Positions 37,996-46,703 of a stretch of DNA of 64,000 nucleotides are shown one piece after another. Both the position numbers and the translations under genes were made by a program. The notes beneath the pieces were generated by a model that searched no databases, was not told the origin of the DNA, and saw only the letters and a program-made list of their open reading frames with translations. The DNA comes from Caenispirillum bisanense (GTDB lineage: Bacteria; Pseudomonadota; Alphaproteobacteria; Rhodospirillales; Rhodospirillaceae). The DNA lies in NCBI RefSeq assembly GCF_900230255.1, contig NZ_OCNJ01000009.1, positions 1-64,000 of the forward strand, read 5' to 3'. Each line of letters opens with the position of its first letter. Position 1 is the stretch's first letter.

Positions 37996-39293
37996 CCGAA
38001 AGCCGAACCATCGCCGCCGCCATCACTTCCGCCGCCCTCTGTGCCGTTCTGCTGGTGCCGCAAGGCGCCGTGGCCGCCGCCTCGGAAGAGGATCTCGCCC
38101 GCCTCATGAGCCTCATCGAGGAGCACGAGCGGCGCCTCGGCGAGCAGGAGGAAGCGCTGGCGCAGCAACGGCAGGAACTGCAGTTCCTCAAGGACGTGGC
38201 GCTCGGCGGCATCCTCGGCCGCGGCCGGGCGCCGGCGCCGCCGGGCGCCCTGGACCGTCCCTCCCCGGCGGCCCGGGCGCAGGTCGCGCAGGCGCCGGGC
38301 GACGACGGCGCCACCTCATCCACCCCGCCCGGCGACGGCAGCGAGGCGGGCGGCGGTGCCCGCGACATCGAACTGGCGGTCATCCGCGACGTCGGCGGGG
38401 TGCTGACGCCGCCGGGCGGCGTGGTGATCGAGCCGGAACTGGAGTTCAGCACCTCGTCGAGCAACCGCTTCTTCTTCGACGGCGTCGAGGTGGTGGAGGC
38501 GGTGCTGTTCGGCATCATCGAAGCCAGCGAGACCGACCGCGAGGCGGCGACCGCCGCCGTCGGCGGCCGCTACGGCGTCACCGACCGGCTGGAGGTGGCC
38601 GCCCGCGTGCCCTACGTCTATCGCAACGACCGCATTCAGAGCACCGGCGTCAACGATCCCTCCTTCAGCCGCCTGCGCGACCTGGAGGGCATGGGCGTCG
38701 GCGACGTCGAGTTTGGCGGGCATTACCAGATCAACGCCGGCGCCGACGACTGGCCGATCTTCATCGGCAACGTGCGCGTCAAGGCGCCGACCGGCACCGG
38801 CCCCTTCGACGTGGAGCGCAATTCGGCGGGCCTGGAGACGGAACTGCCCACCGGCTCCGGCTTCTGGACCGTGGAGCCGAGCGTCACGGCGCTGGTTCCC
38901 GTCGACCCGGTGGTGCTGTTCGGCAACCTCGGCTACTCCTACAGCATGGGGCGCGACATCGATGTCGAGATCCCCGACGCCAGCCGCGACGGGGTTGCCC
39001 GCATCGGCCGCGTCGACCCAGGCGATTCCGTCAACCTCAGCTTCGGCGTCGGCGTCGCCTTCAACGAGCGCTTCAGCCTGAGCGTCGGCTACGAGCACAA
39101 CTACGTCTTCGCCACCACCACCGAAGTCGACGGCATCGAGTACGAGGGCGATCCGGCGCATGTGGCGTCCTTCCTGTTCGGCGGCAACTTCCGCCTGAAC
39201 GAGTCGTGGTCGACCGACCTGCGCATCGCCGCCGGCCTGACCGAGGAAGCGCCCGACGCCCGCGTGACGCTCAGCTTCCCCTACCGCTTCTGA
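37992..39293 (+). CDS. FapF-like outer-membrane amyloid secretion channel
   Basis: A 433-residue secreted protein. After a signal peptide (to about AVAAA, residue 29) comes a coiled-coil segment, ARLMSLIEEHERRLGEQEEALAQQRQELQFLKD, then a Pro/Gly/Ser-rich linker, then a long beta-rich region ending in Phe (FPYRF) like an outer-membrane barrel. This order of N-terminal coiled coil, plug-like linker and barrel matches FapF, the trimeric channel that exports Fap amyloid subunits in Pseudomonas. It is coupled to the regulator gene by a 4-bp overlap. Convergent neighbours encode a C39 protease and repeat proteins, which strengthens the call. Confidence 0.72.
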
Positions 39294-39307
39294 GCTGCGG
39301 CGGGGCC

Positions 39308-39637
39308 TCACGGGCCGCCGGCCAGGGTGGAGTGGAAGGACGCGGCGCCGGTGCCGGGTGCGCCGGCGGTGCGGGAGGAGGTGCCGCGCGACGGCCGCGG
39401 CCGCGGGGATTCCAGCTCGTCGAACAACACGACGCCGACCCGGATGCGGCCGTCTTCCGCCGGGTCGGCATCGGGGGCCCGGGCGGCGCGGGTGGTTCCG
39501 AGCACCGCGGCATCCAGCGGGGCGCTGAACCACGACACGGCGTCGGCCCCGGCGTCCGCCGCCCGCGCCGGCGTCGCGGTGGCGACGAGGCCGGCGATGC
39601 CGGCGCAGGCGAGCAGGAAGTACGTCCTCGGATGCAT
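39308..39637 (-). CDS. Small secreted protein of the amyloid cluster
   Basis: A 109-residue protein with a signal peptide (MHPRTYFLLACAGIAGLVAT, cleavage near ATPARAA). The mature part contains DGRIRVGVVLFDELESPRPRPSR and a Gly/Ser/Thr-rich tail. I recognise no family. It is the last gene of the minus-strand cluster and ends 14 bp from the convergent FapF-like gene. The likely role is accessory to the secreted fibre; this is inferred from position only. Confidence 0.55.
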   Translation of the reverse strand: MHPRTYFLLACAGIAGLVATATPARAADAGADAVSWFSAPLDAAVLGTTRAARAPDADPAEDGRIRVGVVLFDELESPRPRPSRGTSSRTAGAPGTGAASFHSTLAGGP

Positions 39638-39680
39638 GGCGGCCTCCCTACTGCGGCATCGGCATCGGTATCGGCACGTC

Positions 39681-40181
39681 TCACCGGCCCGTCATCGACT
39701 GGCGCAGGGCTCCGTCGGCGATGCGGCGCGACCGCACCGTGTCGATGCGGTCGTGGAAGTTCCGCACCGTGATGTCGACCGTGACCAGTTGATCGATGGC
39801 GAGGCGGTTCAGGGTGTTGCGGATGGTGGTGGCGGGGATGCCGCCGAGCGTGTGAGCGACCTCGAGCCCGCCGCCGACGCTGCGGGCGACGACGTCGAAG
39901 CCGCCCGCCGGAATGCCGTCGGAGACCGCGACGAAGCCGTCGGGGCCGCTGCCGAGGCTGGAGGTGAGGACGGGCGTGCCGTCGACGGACGTGCGCAGCG
40001 CGATGCCGATGTCGATGTCGAAGTCGCCGATGCGCATGCCGCCGCGCACGCCGCCCAGCTCCGCCGCCGCGACCGGCGCCACGCCAGGGAAGGCGGCGTC
40101 GGCGGCGCGGGCGTCGGCGCCGGTGACGGCCGCCAGGGCGACGGTCAGCGACAGGGCCGTTGCGGCGGCGGCGCGATGCAT
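39681..40181 (-). CDS. FapE-like secreted protein
   Basis: A 166-residue protein with a signal peptide (cleavage about ADARAA, residue 27). The mature start AELGGVRGGMRIGDFDIDIGIALRTSVDG resembles the RGGF-type motif followed by a beta-strand-rich segment in FapE, a minor fibre component. The middle contains TIRNTLNRLAIDQLVTVDITVRNFHDR. It lies 13 bp after the C39 protease gene, the same neighbour as in Fap operons. Similarity is by motif and context, so the assignment is moderate. Confidence 0.5.
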   Translation of the reverse strand: MHRAAAATALSLTVALAAVTGADARAADAAFPGVAPVAAAELGGVRGGMRIGDFDIDIGIALRTSVDGTPVLTSSLGSGPDGFVAVSDGIPAGGFDVVARSVGGGLEVAHTLGGIPATTIRNTLNRLAIDQLVTVDITVRNFHDRIDTVRSRRIADGALRQSMTGR

Positions 40182-40194
40182 GGCGGGGCTCTCC

Positions 40195-40926
40195 TCAGTA
40201 GGTGTTGCCGGCGCGGTAGGTGGTGGTGGTCAGGTCGGCCAGCGCCGTTCGTGACAGGGCGGTGCCGAGCGGCGCCCGCACCAGGGCCTGCCACGTGCGG
40301 TCGCTGTTGAAGCTGGCGCGGCCCAGGTCCAGGTCGTCGCGGATCACGAAGGCGATGCCGTTCCACACCCGGACGAAGGCGTCGCGCGTCAGGCGCGTCA
40401 CCCCGACGGCGGGGTCGCCGATGAGCACGTGCTGCGCCGTGATGCCCTTGAGCAGGACGAAGTGCTTGTAGCCGTCGGTGTCGATCAGGACGATGGCGGG
40501 AATGCCGGCGGTCTGCAGGCGCTCGATGGGCACCTTGAAGCCGTCGGCGGGCACGCCGTTGCGCTCCAGGTACATCTTCATGTCGAGCAGGGAAAAGCCG
40601 TGGCGCTCGATCAGCGCGCGGTCGCCCGAGGCGTACATGGACTGGAACACCTCGTGCTCGGTGCGCGGCCGGTCGTAGTGGAAGGTCAGCAGCGAGGCGA
40701 GCGCCGCCGACCCGCAGGAGAAGTCGTATTCCTGGCGGAAGATGCCGCGGAACTTGCGTTCCTGCATGCTCTCGACGCCGAGCCGGAAGACGCCGCCGGC
40801 CCCCGCGCCGAGCCTGACCTCGCCGGCTTCCGCGGCGGCCGGTGCGGCGGTCAGCACCGCGACCGCCAGGGCCGCCGCGAGGGCGGTGCGGGAGGGGAGG
40901 GGGGACGGCCCGGCGGCGCGCGGCAT
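40195..40926 (-). CDS. FapD-like C39-family cysteine protease
   Basis: A 243-residue exported protease with a signal peptide to about residue 33. The papain-like C39 triad is visible: Cys71 in YDFSCGSAALASLL, His155 in YKHFVLLKG and Asp171 in IGDPAVG. C39 domains normally cut after Gly-Gly in bacteriocin exporters. In Fap systems the stand-alone version, FapD, is needed for amyloid secretion. The tail after residue 210 is extended. Its neighbours include the FapE-like and repeat-protein genes, so a FapD role is the best reading. Confidence 0.78.
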   Translation of the reverse strand: MPRAAGPSPLPSRTALAAALAVAVLTAAPAAAEAGEVRLGAGAGGVFRLGVESMQERKFRGIFRQEYDFSCGSAALASLLTFHYDRPRTEHEVFQSMYASGDRALIERHGFSLLDMKMYLERNGVPADGFKVPIERLQTAGIPAIVLIDTDGYKHFVLLKGITAQHVLIGDPAVGVTRLTRDAFVRVWNGIAFVIRDDLDLGRASFNSDRTWQALVRAPLGTALSRTALADLTTTTYRAGNTY

Positions 40927-40936
40927 GGCCTGCTCC

Positions 40937-41320
40937 TCACTGCAGCGAGATGTTGTACTGGACGGTGGTCTGGAAGGCGTTGAAGTTGCCGCTGTTGAAG
41001 TTGGAGATGGTCAGCCCGCGGTTGCCGGCGATGGAATTGCCCGTGATGGCGCCGCTGCGGGTGGGGGCGAGGATGGCGTTGTCGGTGATGGTGGCGCCCT
41101 GGCGGCTGTCGTTGATCGCCAGGTCGCCGTCGACGATCGGTTCGGCGGCCGCACCGCCGCGGATGTCGGCGAGGCCGCTCTCGATCACGCCGGGACCCAT
41201 CAGGTCGTCGATCGTGACCTCGGCGGCCGCGACCGTCCCGGCCGACGCGGCCAGCCATGCACCGGCGGTGCAGGCGGTGACGACGCTGCGAAGCCTATGG
41301 TAGCGGGGCATGTGCGTCAC
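40937..41320 (-). CDS. Small amyloid-type secreted protein (FapA/FapB-like)
   Basis: A 127-residue exported protein (signal peptide to about TVAAAE, residue 34; an alternative start is Met4). The mature part is rich in Asn, Ser, Gly, Ile and Thr and ends GLTISNFNSGNFNAFQTTVQYNISLQ. The alternating hydrophobic/polar pattern is typical of minor amyloid subunits, and the same style of C-terminus is seen in the large repeat protein next door. It also contains DIRGG, like the RGG motif of the FapE-like protein. A nucleator or minor subunit is likely. Confidence 0.5.
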   Translation of the reverse strand: MTHMPRYHRLRSVVTACTAGAWLAASAGTVAAAEVTIDDLMGPGVIESGLADIRGGAAAEPIVDGDLAINDSRQGATITDNAILAPTRSGAITGNSIAGNRGLTISNFNSGNFNAFQTTVQYNISLQ

Positions 41321-41372
41321 TCCATGGGCAGGGAGGAAGCGGCGGGGTCGCCCCCGCCGCCTGGGACTGGCG

Positions 41373-42140
41373 TCACTGGCCGATCGTCGAGTTGATCGAG
41401 ACGCTGTTGCTCATGGAGGCCAGGCCGGTGTTCATGTTGACCTGGTTGATGCCGCGCGAGCCGCTGATGTCGGCGCTGCCGATGTCGCCGGTGCGCACCC
41501 AGGCGCCCTCGGAGACCATGTCGGTGAAGTTGGAGCCGGAGATGGACGCGCTCAGGTCGGTCGCGTTCATGGCGGCGCTGCCCATGACGATCCAGGCGTT
41601 GTCCGTCGCCGTCATGCTGTTGTCGGTGTCGTTGTCCTGGTTGTAGCTGTTGGCGACCGAGTTGTCGGTGTCGTTGTCCTGGTTGTTGCTGTCGGCCACC
41701 GAGTTGTCGGTATCGTTGTCCTGGTTGTAGCTGCTGTTGGCCGAGTTGTCGGTGTCGTTGTCCTGGTTGTAGCTGTCGGCGACCGAGTTATCGGTGTCGT
41801 TGTCCTGGTTGTAACTGCCGTTGGCCGAGTTGTCGGTGTCGATGGAGTTGTCGTTGGCGTAGTTGCTGTCGGTGTCCGTGTCGTTGTCCTGATTGTAGCT
41901 GTCGGCCACCGAGTTGTCGGTATCGGTCGAGTTGTCGTTGTCGAAGTTGGTGTTGGTGTCGGTCGTGGTGTTGGTGTCGTTGTCCTGGTTGTAGCTGTCG
42001 ACGGCGTTGGCGTCGCCGATGAAGGCCGCGTCCTGCGCCGCGTTGCCGGGGCCGGCTTCGCTGTTGTCCTGGGCGATGGCGGGGGCGGCCAGAAGAGCCA
42101 CGGCGGAGGCGGCGGCGAGCAGGGTCTGCCTGATGAGCAT
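41373..42140 (-). CDS. Asn/Asp/Thr-rich repeat protein, candidate amyloid subunit
   Basis: A 255-residue exported protein. The start at 42140 (MLIRQTLLAAASAVALLAAPAIAQ) has AGGAG upstream. From about residue 50 it carries seven units beginning S-Y/N-N-Q-D-N-D-T. Four in a row are exactly 14 residues long (such as SYNQDNDTDNSVAD), and the first two are expanded to about 28-32 residues. The final 70 residues are non-repetitive and end in GINQVNMNTGLASMSNSVSINSTIGQ. Low complexity, secretion and company of Fap-like genes suggest the main fibre subunit. A sigma-54 promoter lies 76 bp upstream. The repeats are more acidic than Pseudomonas FapC repeats. Confidence 0.65.
   Translation of the reverse strand: MLIRQTLLAAASAVALLAAPAIAQDNSEAGPGNAAQDAAFIGDANAVDSYNQDNDTNTTTDTNTNFDNDNSTDTDNSVADSYNQDNDTDTDSNYANDNSIDTDNSANGSYNQDNDTDNSVADSYNQDNDTDNSANSSYNQDNDTDNSVADSNNQDNDTDNSVANSYNQDNDTDNSMTATDNAWIVMGSAAMNATDLSASISGSNFTDMVSEGAWVRTGDIGSADISGSRGINQVNMNTGLASMSNSVSINSTIGQ
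41600..42000. repeat. In-gene tandem repeats of about 42 bp
   Basis: The DNA of the repeat gene shows recurring units with GTTGTCGGTGTCGTTGTC and CTGGTTGTAGCTGTCGGC on the plus strand. Units are near-identical at DNA level, so recent duplication by slippage or recombination is likely. Copy number may vary between strains. Confidence 0.8.
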
Positions 42141-42215
42141 CTTGACTTCTCCTCGTATGACGGTGTCTTCGCTTGATGGGCCCCCCAAAACACCGTTGCG
42201 GGGCGGTCCGCGCTT

Positions 42216-42231
42216 TGCATCCGTCATGCCA
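42216..42231 (-). promoter_or_regulatory. Sigma-54 (-24/-12) promoter of the amyloid subunit gene
   Basis: On the minus strand the site reads TGGCAT-N5-ATGCA, one change in each half from the consensus TGGCAC-N5-TTGCA, with the invariant GG and GC exactly 10 bp apart. It would start transcription near 42204, about 64 bp before the start codon at 42140. The cluster also encodes a sigma-54 activator with a GAFTGA loop (36556), which supports the call. Confidence 0.65.
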
Positions 42232-42416
42232 TGCCGGATTATCGAGGAATATCAAGGCTCTGTGCTGGTCGGCCGAGGGGCGCGGCGGCCGTGGTCCGGA
42301 GGTTTGAACAGCGACCCGGCCGCCGATCGGCAAGCGTGGCGGCAAGTCCTTGAACCGGCGCGATTTTTCGCGATTTCCACGAGTTCAGGAATGTGCACGC
42401 GCCGTCGACCGCGGGC

Positions 42417-42752
42417 TCAAAAGGCGCCGCCGCGGCGGGTGACGGTCGGGGTGAGGAAGTCGTGCACGGCGTCCAGCCCGATGCTCTCGGTCAGGTCGCG
42501 GGGCGAGGCGTCGCGCGGCAGGGGCGATGCCGCAGCCTCCGGCGGTCCGAGCTTGCCGGGCGCGGTGGCGGTACCCGGCACCTGCTGGAGCGGTGCCGCG
42601 GCGCCGCGGGCGGTGTCGGCGTCGATGGAGCGTCCGAACACGCTGCCGAGGTCGGCCGCGGCGGGCGACGGCGCGGCGTCCTGCGCCGCGGCCGCCCCGC
42701 TCGCGGCCTGGGCGGCCAGGCTCAGCCACAGGGCGAGGGTCTTGGTCGACAT
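42417..42752 (-). CDS. Small exported protein upstream of the amyloid subunit gene
   Basis: A 111-residue protein with a signal peptide (MSTKTLALWLSLAAQAASG, cleavage near AAAAQ). The mature part is Pro/Ala-rich and ends ESIGLDAVHDFLTPTVTRRGGAF. No family is recognised. It is on the same strand as the amyloid cluster and about 280 bp ahead of the repeat protein gene. It may belong to the cluster but could be separate, because the sigma-54 promoter lies between them. Confidence 0.5.
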   Translation of the reverse strand: MSTKTLALWLSLAAQAASGAAAAQDAAPSPAAADLGSVFGRSIDADTARGAAAPLQQVPGTATAPGKLGPPEAAASPLPRDASPRDLTESIGLDAVHDFLTPTVTRRGGAF

Positions 42753-42902
42753 GGGTGCCTCCTGCGCATAGGGCGACGGTCGACATCCACGGTACGGCTG
42801 CGGCCGGCCCCCACGAACCGCGCGAACGATTACGCCGGACGATAAAACGGCCGGGGCCGCCTCATCCGGTCGGCGCAGGCGGCGTGCGATGCGGGGTCTC
42901 GG

Positions 42903-44216
42903 TCAGGCGTCCTGCCCGTCGGCCGGGCCGGCCGGCGGCGTCACCAGGACCTTGTCGATGCGCCGCCCGTCCATGTCGACCACCTCGAAGCGGAAGCCGT
43001 CGCGGGTGAACGATTCGCCGGCCACCGGCAGGGTGCGGAAGCCGGTGAGCACGAAGCCGGCGAGCGTGGCGTAGCTGCCGCGCGTGCCGAGGCCGCGATA
43101 GCCGATGACCTCGCCGGCGCGCACGGCGTCCATGTCGCCGTCGATCAGCCACGAGCCGTCGTGGCGGCGCACCGCCTGCGGATCCCACGACTCGCCGTGC
43201 TCGCTCATGCCGCCCACCAGCTCGCCGAGGATGTCGGCCGCCGTCACCACGCCTTCCACCGAGCCGTATTCGTCGACCACCACGGCCATGTGGATGGGCG
43301 AGCGCTTGAGCCGTTCGAGCACGCCGAGGGCGCCGGCGCCGTCGGGCACGACCTCCACCTGGCGCACCAGGGCCTTCAGGTCGAAGTCCTCGCCGGCCAG
43401 CGCCCGGTCCAGGATGTCCTTGGCCACCACCACGCCGAGCAGCTCGTCGATGGAGCCGCGGCAGACGGGGTAGCGGGAGTGCTTGGTGGCGCGGATGCGG
43501 GCGACGATTTCCGGGTGCGGCTCGGACAGGTCCAGCCAGTCGACCTCGCGGCGCGGCGTCATGATGGTCCGCACCTTGCGGTCGGCGAAGCGCATGACGG
43601 CGCGCATCATTTCCTGCTCTTCCGGCGCGAGGACGCCGGCGGCGGTGCTTTCGCCGATGACCGCCTTGATTTCCTCTTCCGACATGGCGCTGTCGCGGGC
43701 CTCGACCCGCAGCAGCGCGAGGACGAGCGTGCTCGACCGGTCGAGCAGCCACACCAGCGGCGCGGCGATGGCCGAGATCACGCGCATGACGGGGGCGGCG
43801 AGGGCGGCCATGCGCTCGGGGTCGGCCAGCGCCACCTGCTTCGGCACCAGTTCACCAACGATGAGCGACAGATAGGTGATGGCGCCGACCACCACGGCGA
43901 GGCCGATCTCTTCCGACCACGGCGTGAGGGCGGGTGCCGTCTCCGCCAGCCAGCGGGCGAAGCGCCCGGCCAGGGTGGCACCCGAGAAGGCACCGGCGAG
44001 CACGCCGACCAGGGTGATGCCGATCTGCACGGTGGACAGGAAGCGCCCCGAATCCTCGACCAGGATCAGGGCCCGGCGGGCGCCGCGGGAGCCGTCGTCG
44101 GCCATGGCCTGCAGGCGGCCCTTGCGGGAGGACACCACGGCCAGTTCGGACATGGCGAGAAAGCCGTTGAACAGGATCAGGACGGCGATGACGGCGAGCT
44201 CGGTCGCCAGGGACAT
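42903..44216 (-). CDS. CNNM/CBS-domain membrane protein (HlyC/CorC family)
   Basis: A 437-residue protein. The N-terminal CNNM (DUF21) domain has four hydrophobic helices with NGFLAMSELAVVSSRKGRLQ and YLSLIVGELVPKQVAL. A pair of CBS domains (about residues 210-330) includes MTPRREVDWLDL and MAVVVDEYGSVEGVVTAADILGELVGG. A CorC_HlyC transporter-associated domain ends the protein (WLIDGDMDAVRAG, LAGFVLTGFRTLPVAGE). Members are linked to Mg2+ or Co2+ export. It stands alone, with 150 bp to the amyloid cluster. Confidence 0.9.
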   Translation of the reverse strand: MSLATELAVIAVLILFNGFLAMSELAVVSSRKGRLQAMADDGSRGARRALILVEDSGRFLSTVQIGITLVGVLAGAFSGATLAGRFARWLAETAPALTPWSEEIGLAVVVGAITYLSLIVGELVPKQVALADPERMAALAAPVMRVISAIAAPLVWLLDRSSTLVLALLRVEARDSAMSEEEIKAVIGESTAAGVLAPEEQEMMRAVMRFADRKVRTIMTPRREVDWLDLSEPHPEIVARIRATKHSRYPVCRGSIDELLGVVVAKDILDRALAGEDFDLKALVRQVEVVPDGAGALGVLERLKRSPIHMAVVVDEYGSVEGVVTAADILGELVGGMSEHGESWDPQAVRRHDGSWLIDGDMDAVRAGEVIGYRGLGTRGSYATLAGFVLTGFRTLPVAGESFTRDGFRFEVVDMDGRRIDKVLVTPPAGPADGQDA

Positions 44217-44396
44217 GATGAACGTCCGTTGCCAAACGCGCCGCGTCAGCGCAATGACGAACGAAGGTCCGACATCGCGACAACCGCCGTCGTCGCCAGA
44301 GGGGCCCGGACCTGATGCAGGGCAGGCGAAGAGGTACGTCGGTGGGCTGCCGTTGTCAATGAGACCGTCCGGACGCCGAGGCCGTCCCGGCCCGCG

Positions 44397-45341
44397 TCAA
44401 GGCGGCGGCAGCAGGGCGATCAGGGCCGTCACCGTCGCGACGCAGCCGAGCGTCGTCAGCACCACGGCGGCGGTGGCGCGGTTCACATAGGTGTCGTAGC
44501 GGCGGGCGAAGACATAGACGTTGGCGCCGCACGGCATGGCGGCGGCCAGCACGGCAACGGTCACCCAGCCGGGCCGCAGGCCGAAGACGTGGGCGGCGAG
44601 CAGGTAGACCGTCGCCGGCATGGCGATCAGCTTGACGGCGGTGATGACGAGCGTCTCGCGCAGGTCGCCGGCGATGCGGCAGCCGACCAGCGAGCACCCC
44701 AGCACGAACAGCGCCACCGGCCCGGCGGCGCGGCCGAGCAGCACCAGGGTCTCGTCGACGATGCCCGGCAGGGGCAGGCCGGTGAAGCCGAAGGCCATGC
44801 CGCCGAGCGCCGCCACCACGATGGGGTTGACCGCGACCGAGCGCAGCGGCGCGGCGACGCTGCGCAGCCAGCCGCGGCCCCTACCGCGCGGGATCTCGAC
44901 GGCGAGCGTCGTCACCGTGAAGATGATGGCCGACTGCACCATGATGACGAGCATGAAGGGCACGAGGCCGGCATCGCCGTAGGCCCGTTGCACCAGCGGC
45001 AGCCCGATGAGGCCGAGGTTGGAGAAGGTGCCGGCCATGCCTGCCAGCCCCGCCGCATCGGCCGGCGTGCCGAACACCCCGCGCGACAGCAGCCAGGCCG
45101 CCACGAAGTTCAGCAGCGCCCCGCCGTAGTAGGCACCGAGGATCGCCCAGTCGAACTGCTCCTGCACCCCGCCCGTCGCCAGGGTGCGGAACAGCAGGGC
45201 GGGGATGGCGAGGTAGAAGACGAAGTTGGTGATGGCGGCCGTCCCCGTCCCCGTCACCAGCCCACGGCTGGCGAACAGCCAGCCGAAGGCGACGACGAGG
45301 AACACGGGGACGACGATTTCGAGGGTGGTGGTCAGCATCAC
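44397..45341 (-). CDS. AEC-family (auxin efflux carrier-type) permease
   Basis: A 314-residue inner-membrane protein with ten predicted helices. AEC family marks include VVAFGWLFASRGLV near the start, FVFYLAIPALLFRTLA, NLGLIGLPLVQRAYGDAG and a C-terminal AAMPCGANVYVFARRYDTY. Members export or import organic acids such as malate or malonate. The substrate cannot be told from sequence. No obvious operon partner; it is followed 88 bp later by the MerR gene on the same strand. Confidence 0.88.
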   Translation of the reverse strand: MMLTTTLEIVVPVFLVVAFGWLFASRGLVTGTGTAAITNFVFYLAIPALLFRTLATGGVQEQFDWAILGAYYGGALLNFVAAWLLSRGVFGTPADAAGLAGMAGTFSNLGLIGLPLVQRAYGDAGLVPFMLVIMVQSAIIFTVTTLAVEIPRGRGRGWLRSVAAPLRSVAVNPIVVAALGGMAFGFTGLPLPGIVDETLVLLGRAAGPVALFVLGCSLVGCRIAGDLRETLVITAVKLIAMPATVYLLAAHVFGLRPGWVTVAVLAAAMPCGANVYVFARRYDTYVNRATAAVVLTTLGCVATVTALIALLPPP

Positions 45342-45429
45342 CGGCCGGGAGGGATGGGGTGGGGAGGGGGCCGACGATCATCACCGCCCCGTCTTCGTCC
45401 TCCAAGCCCGAAAGTCAGCCTTCGCCGGC

Positions 45430-45870
45430 TCAGTCGGGCGCGGCGTGGCGGTCGTGCAGGCACTTGTCGTGGTCGGCGAGGATCTCGATGACGCGGCACT
45501 GGGCCACCGACGAGCCGGCGCAGTGGCCGGCCATGCGCTCCAGTTCCGACTCCAGCAGGCGCAGCCGGGCGATGCGCTGGCGCACGCCGTCCAGGTGGCG
45601 GCGGGCGATGGCGTCGGCCTGGTCGCACGGCGCCTCGGGGTGTTCGCTCAGGCGCAGCAGGTCGCGGATGTCGTCGAGCGTGAAGCCAAGGTCGCGGCCG
45701 TGGCGGATGAAGGCCAGCCGGTCGGCGTGGCGCTGGGCGTAGACGCGCTGGTTGCCCTCGGTGCGGGCCGGTTCCGGCATCAGGCCGATCTGCTCGTAGT
45801 AGCGGATGGTCGGCACCTTGCAGCCGCTCTCGCGCGCCAGCCGGCCGATGGTCATGCCCTTCGCCGCCAT
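45430..45870 (-). CDS. MerR-family metal-responsive regulator
   Basis: A 146-residue regulator. The N-terminal winged helix reads MTIGRLARESGCKVPTIRYYEQIGLMPEPARTEGNQRVY, followed by the long dimerisation helix. The metal-binding cysteines are one in APCDQADA and more in HCAGSSVAQC and DKCLHD, a pattern close to Cd/Pb-type sensors such as CadR and PbrR. Start 45870 has AAGGGG upstream; a frame to 45906 would overlap the operator. It is divergent from a CDF-type efflux gene and should activate it. The exact metal is not certain. Confidence 0.85.
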   Translation of the reverse strand: MAAKGMTIGRLARESGCKVPTIRYYEQIGLMPEPARTEGNQRVYAQRHADRLAFIRHGRDLGFTLDDIRDLLRLSEHPEAPCDQADAIARRHLDGVRQRIARLRLLESELERMAGHCAGSSVAQCRVIEILADHDKCLHDRHAAPD

Positions 45871-45881
45871 GATTTTTCCCC

Positions 45882-45912
45882 TTGAACCTATAGCCGCTAG
45901 AGACATTAGGTT
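45882..45912 (+). promoter_or_regulatory. MerR-type promoter with long spacer and dyad
   Basis: TTGAAC (45882-45887) and TAGGTT (45907-45912) are 19 bp apart, the over-long spacer typical of MerR-activated promoters. The dyad CTATAGC/GCTAGAG (45888-45902) lies in the spacer. Transcription would start near 45918 toward the CDF gene, so the start codon at 45954 is preferred over 45921. Confidence 0.65.
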
Positions 45913-45953
45913 TTCAGGCAGTGGAACGGAACCCCCTGCTCGGAGACCCTGCC

Positions 45954-46604
45954 ATGGCAGGCACCTGCTGCTGCAACAAAGCCAAGTTCGACGGCCTGTC
46001 CAAGGCCTACAAGACGGTCCTGTGGATCGTCATCGCCGTCAACGCCACCATGTTCGCCGTCGAGATGACGGCCGGCATCGCCGCCCAGTCCAAGGCCCTG
46101 CAGGCCGACGCGCTGGACTTCCTGGGTGATACCGCCACCTACGGCATCAGCCTCGCCGTCATCGGCATGGCGGCGACGGTGCGGGCCCGGGCGGCGCTGC
46201 TGAAGGGCATCAGCCTGTCGCTCATGGGCGCCTGGGTGTTCGGCAGCACGCTCTACCGCGTGTTCGTCACCGGCGTGCCGGCGGCGGAGATCATGGGCAT
46301 CGTCGGCGTCCTGGCGCTCGCCGCCAACCTGTTCAGCGTGCTGCTTCTGATGAAGTGGAAGGACGGCGACGCCAACGTGCGGTCCGTCTGGCTGTGCAGC
46401 CGCAACGACGCCATCGGCAACGTCGCCGTGCTGTTCGCCGCCAGCGGCGTGTGGGCGACCAACACCGGCTGGCCCGACCTCGCCGTCGCGGGGCTCATGG
46501 CCGGCCTCTTCCTGTGGTCGTCGGCCCAGATCCTGCGGCAGGCACGGGCCGAGTTGCGCGCCTGCGCCGCGCCGTCGACCGCCTCGGCGACCGCGGCGGA
46601 GTGA
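45954..46604 (+). CDS. CDF-type cation efflux protein, short form
   Basis: A 216-residue inner-membrane protein with about six helices. Metal-site motifs are present: ADALDFLGD (D55-x3-D59) in the second helix and CSRNDAIGN in the fifth. It lacks the cytoplasmic C-terminal domain of full CDF proteins. The N-terminus contains three consecutive cysteines (GTCCCNK), which may hand over thiophilic metal. Divergent transcription with a Cd/Pb-type MerR regulator suggests Cd2+, Pb2+ or Zn2+ export. Start 45954 was chosen because the promoter overlaps 45921. Confidence 0.82.
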   Translation: MAGTCCCNKAKFDGLSKAYKTVLWIVIAVNATMFAVEMTAGIAAQSKALQADALDFLGDTATYGISLAVIGMAATVRARAALLKGISLSLMGAWVFGSTLYRVFVTGVPAAEIMGIVGVLALAANLFSVLLLMKWKDGDANVRSVWLCSRNDAIGNVAVLFAASGVWATNTGWPDLAVAGLMAGLFLWSSAQILRQARAELRACAAPSTASATAAE

Positions 46605-46703
46605 GGCCGCACTTTCTCGCTTCGGCGCCAGAGGGCGGGAAGCCGCCCGCGTGACCGGTCCCTAGGATCGCCGGCATCCACACCGGCATCCGAAGGAACC
46701 GCC

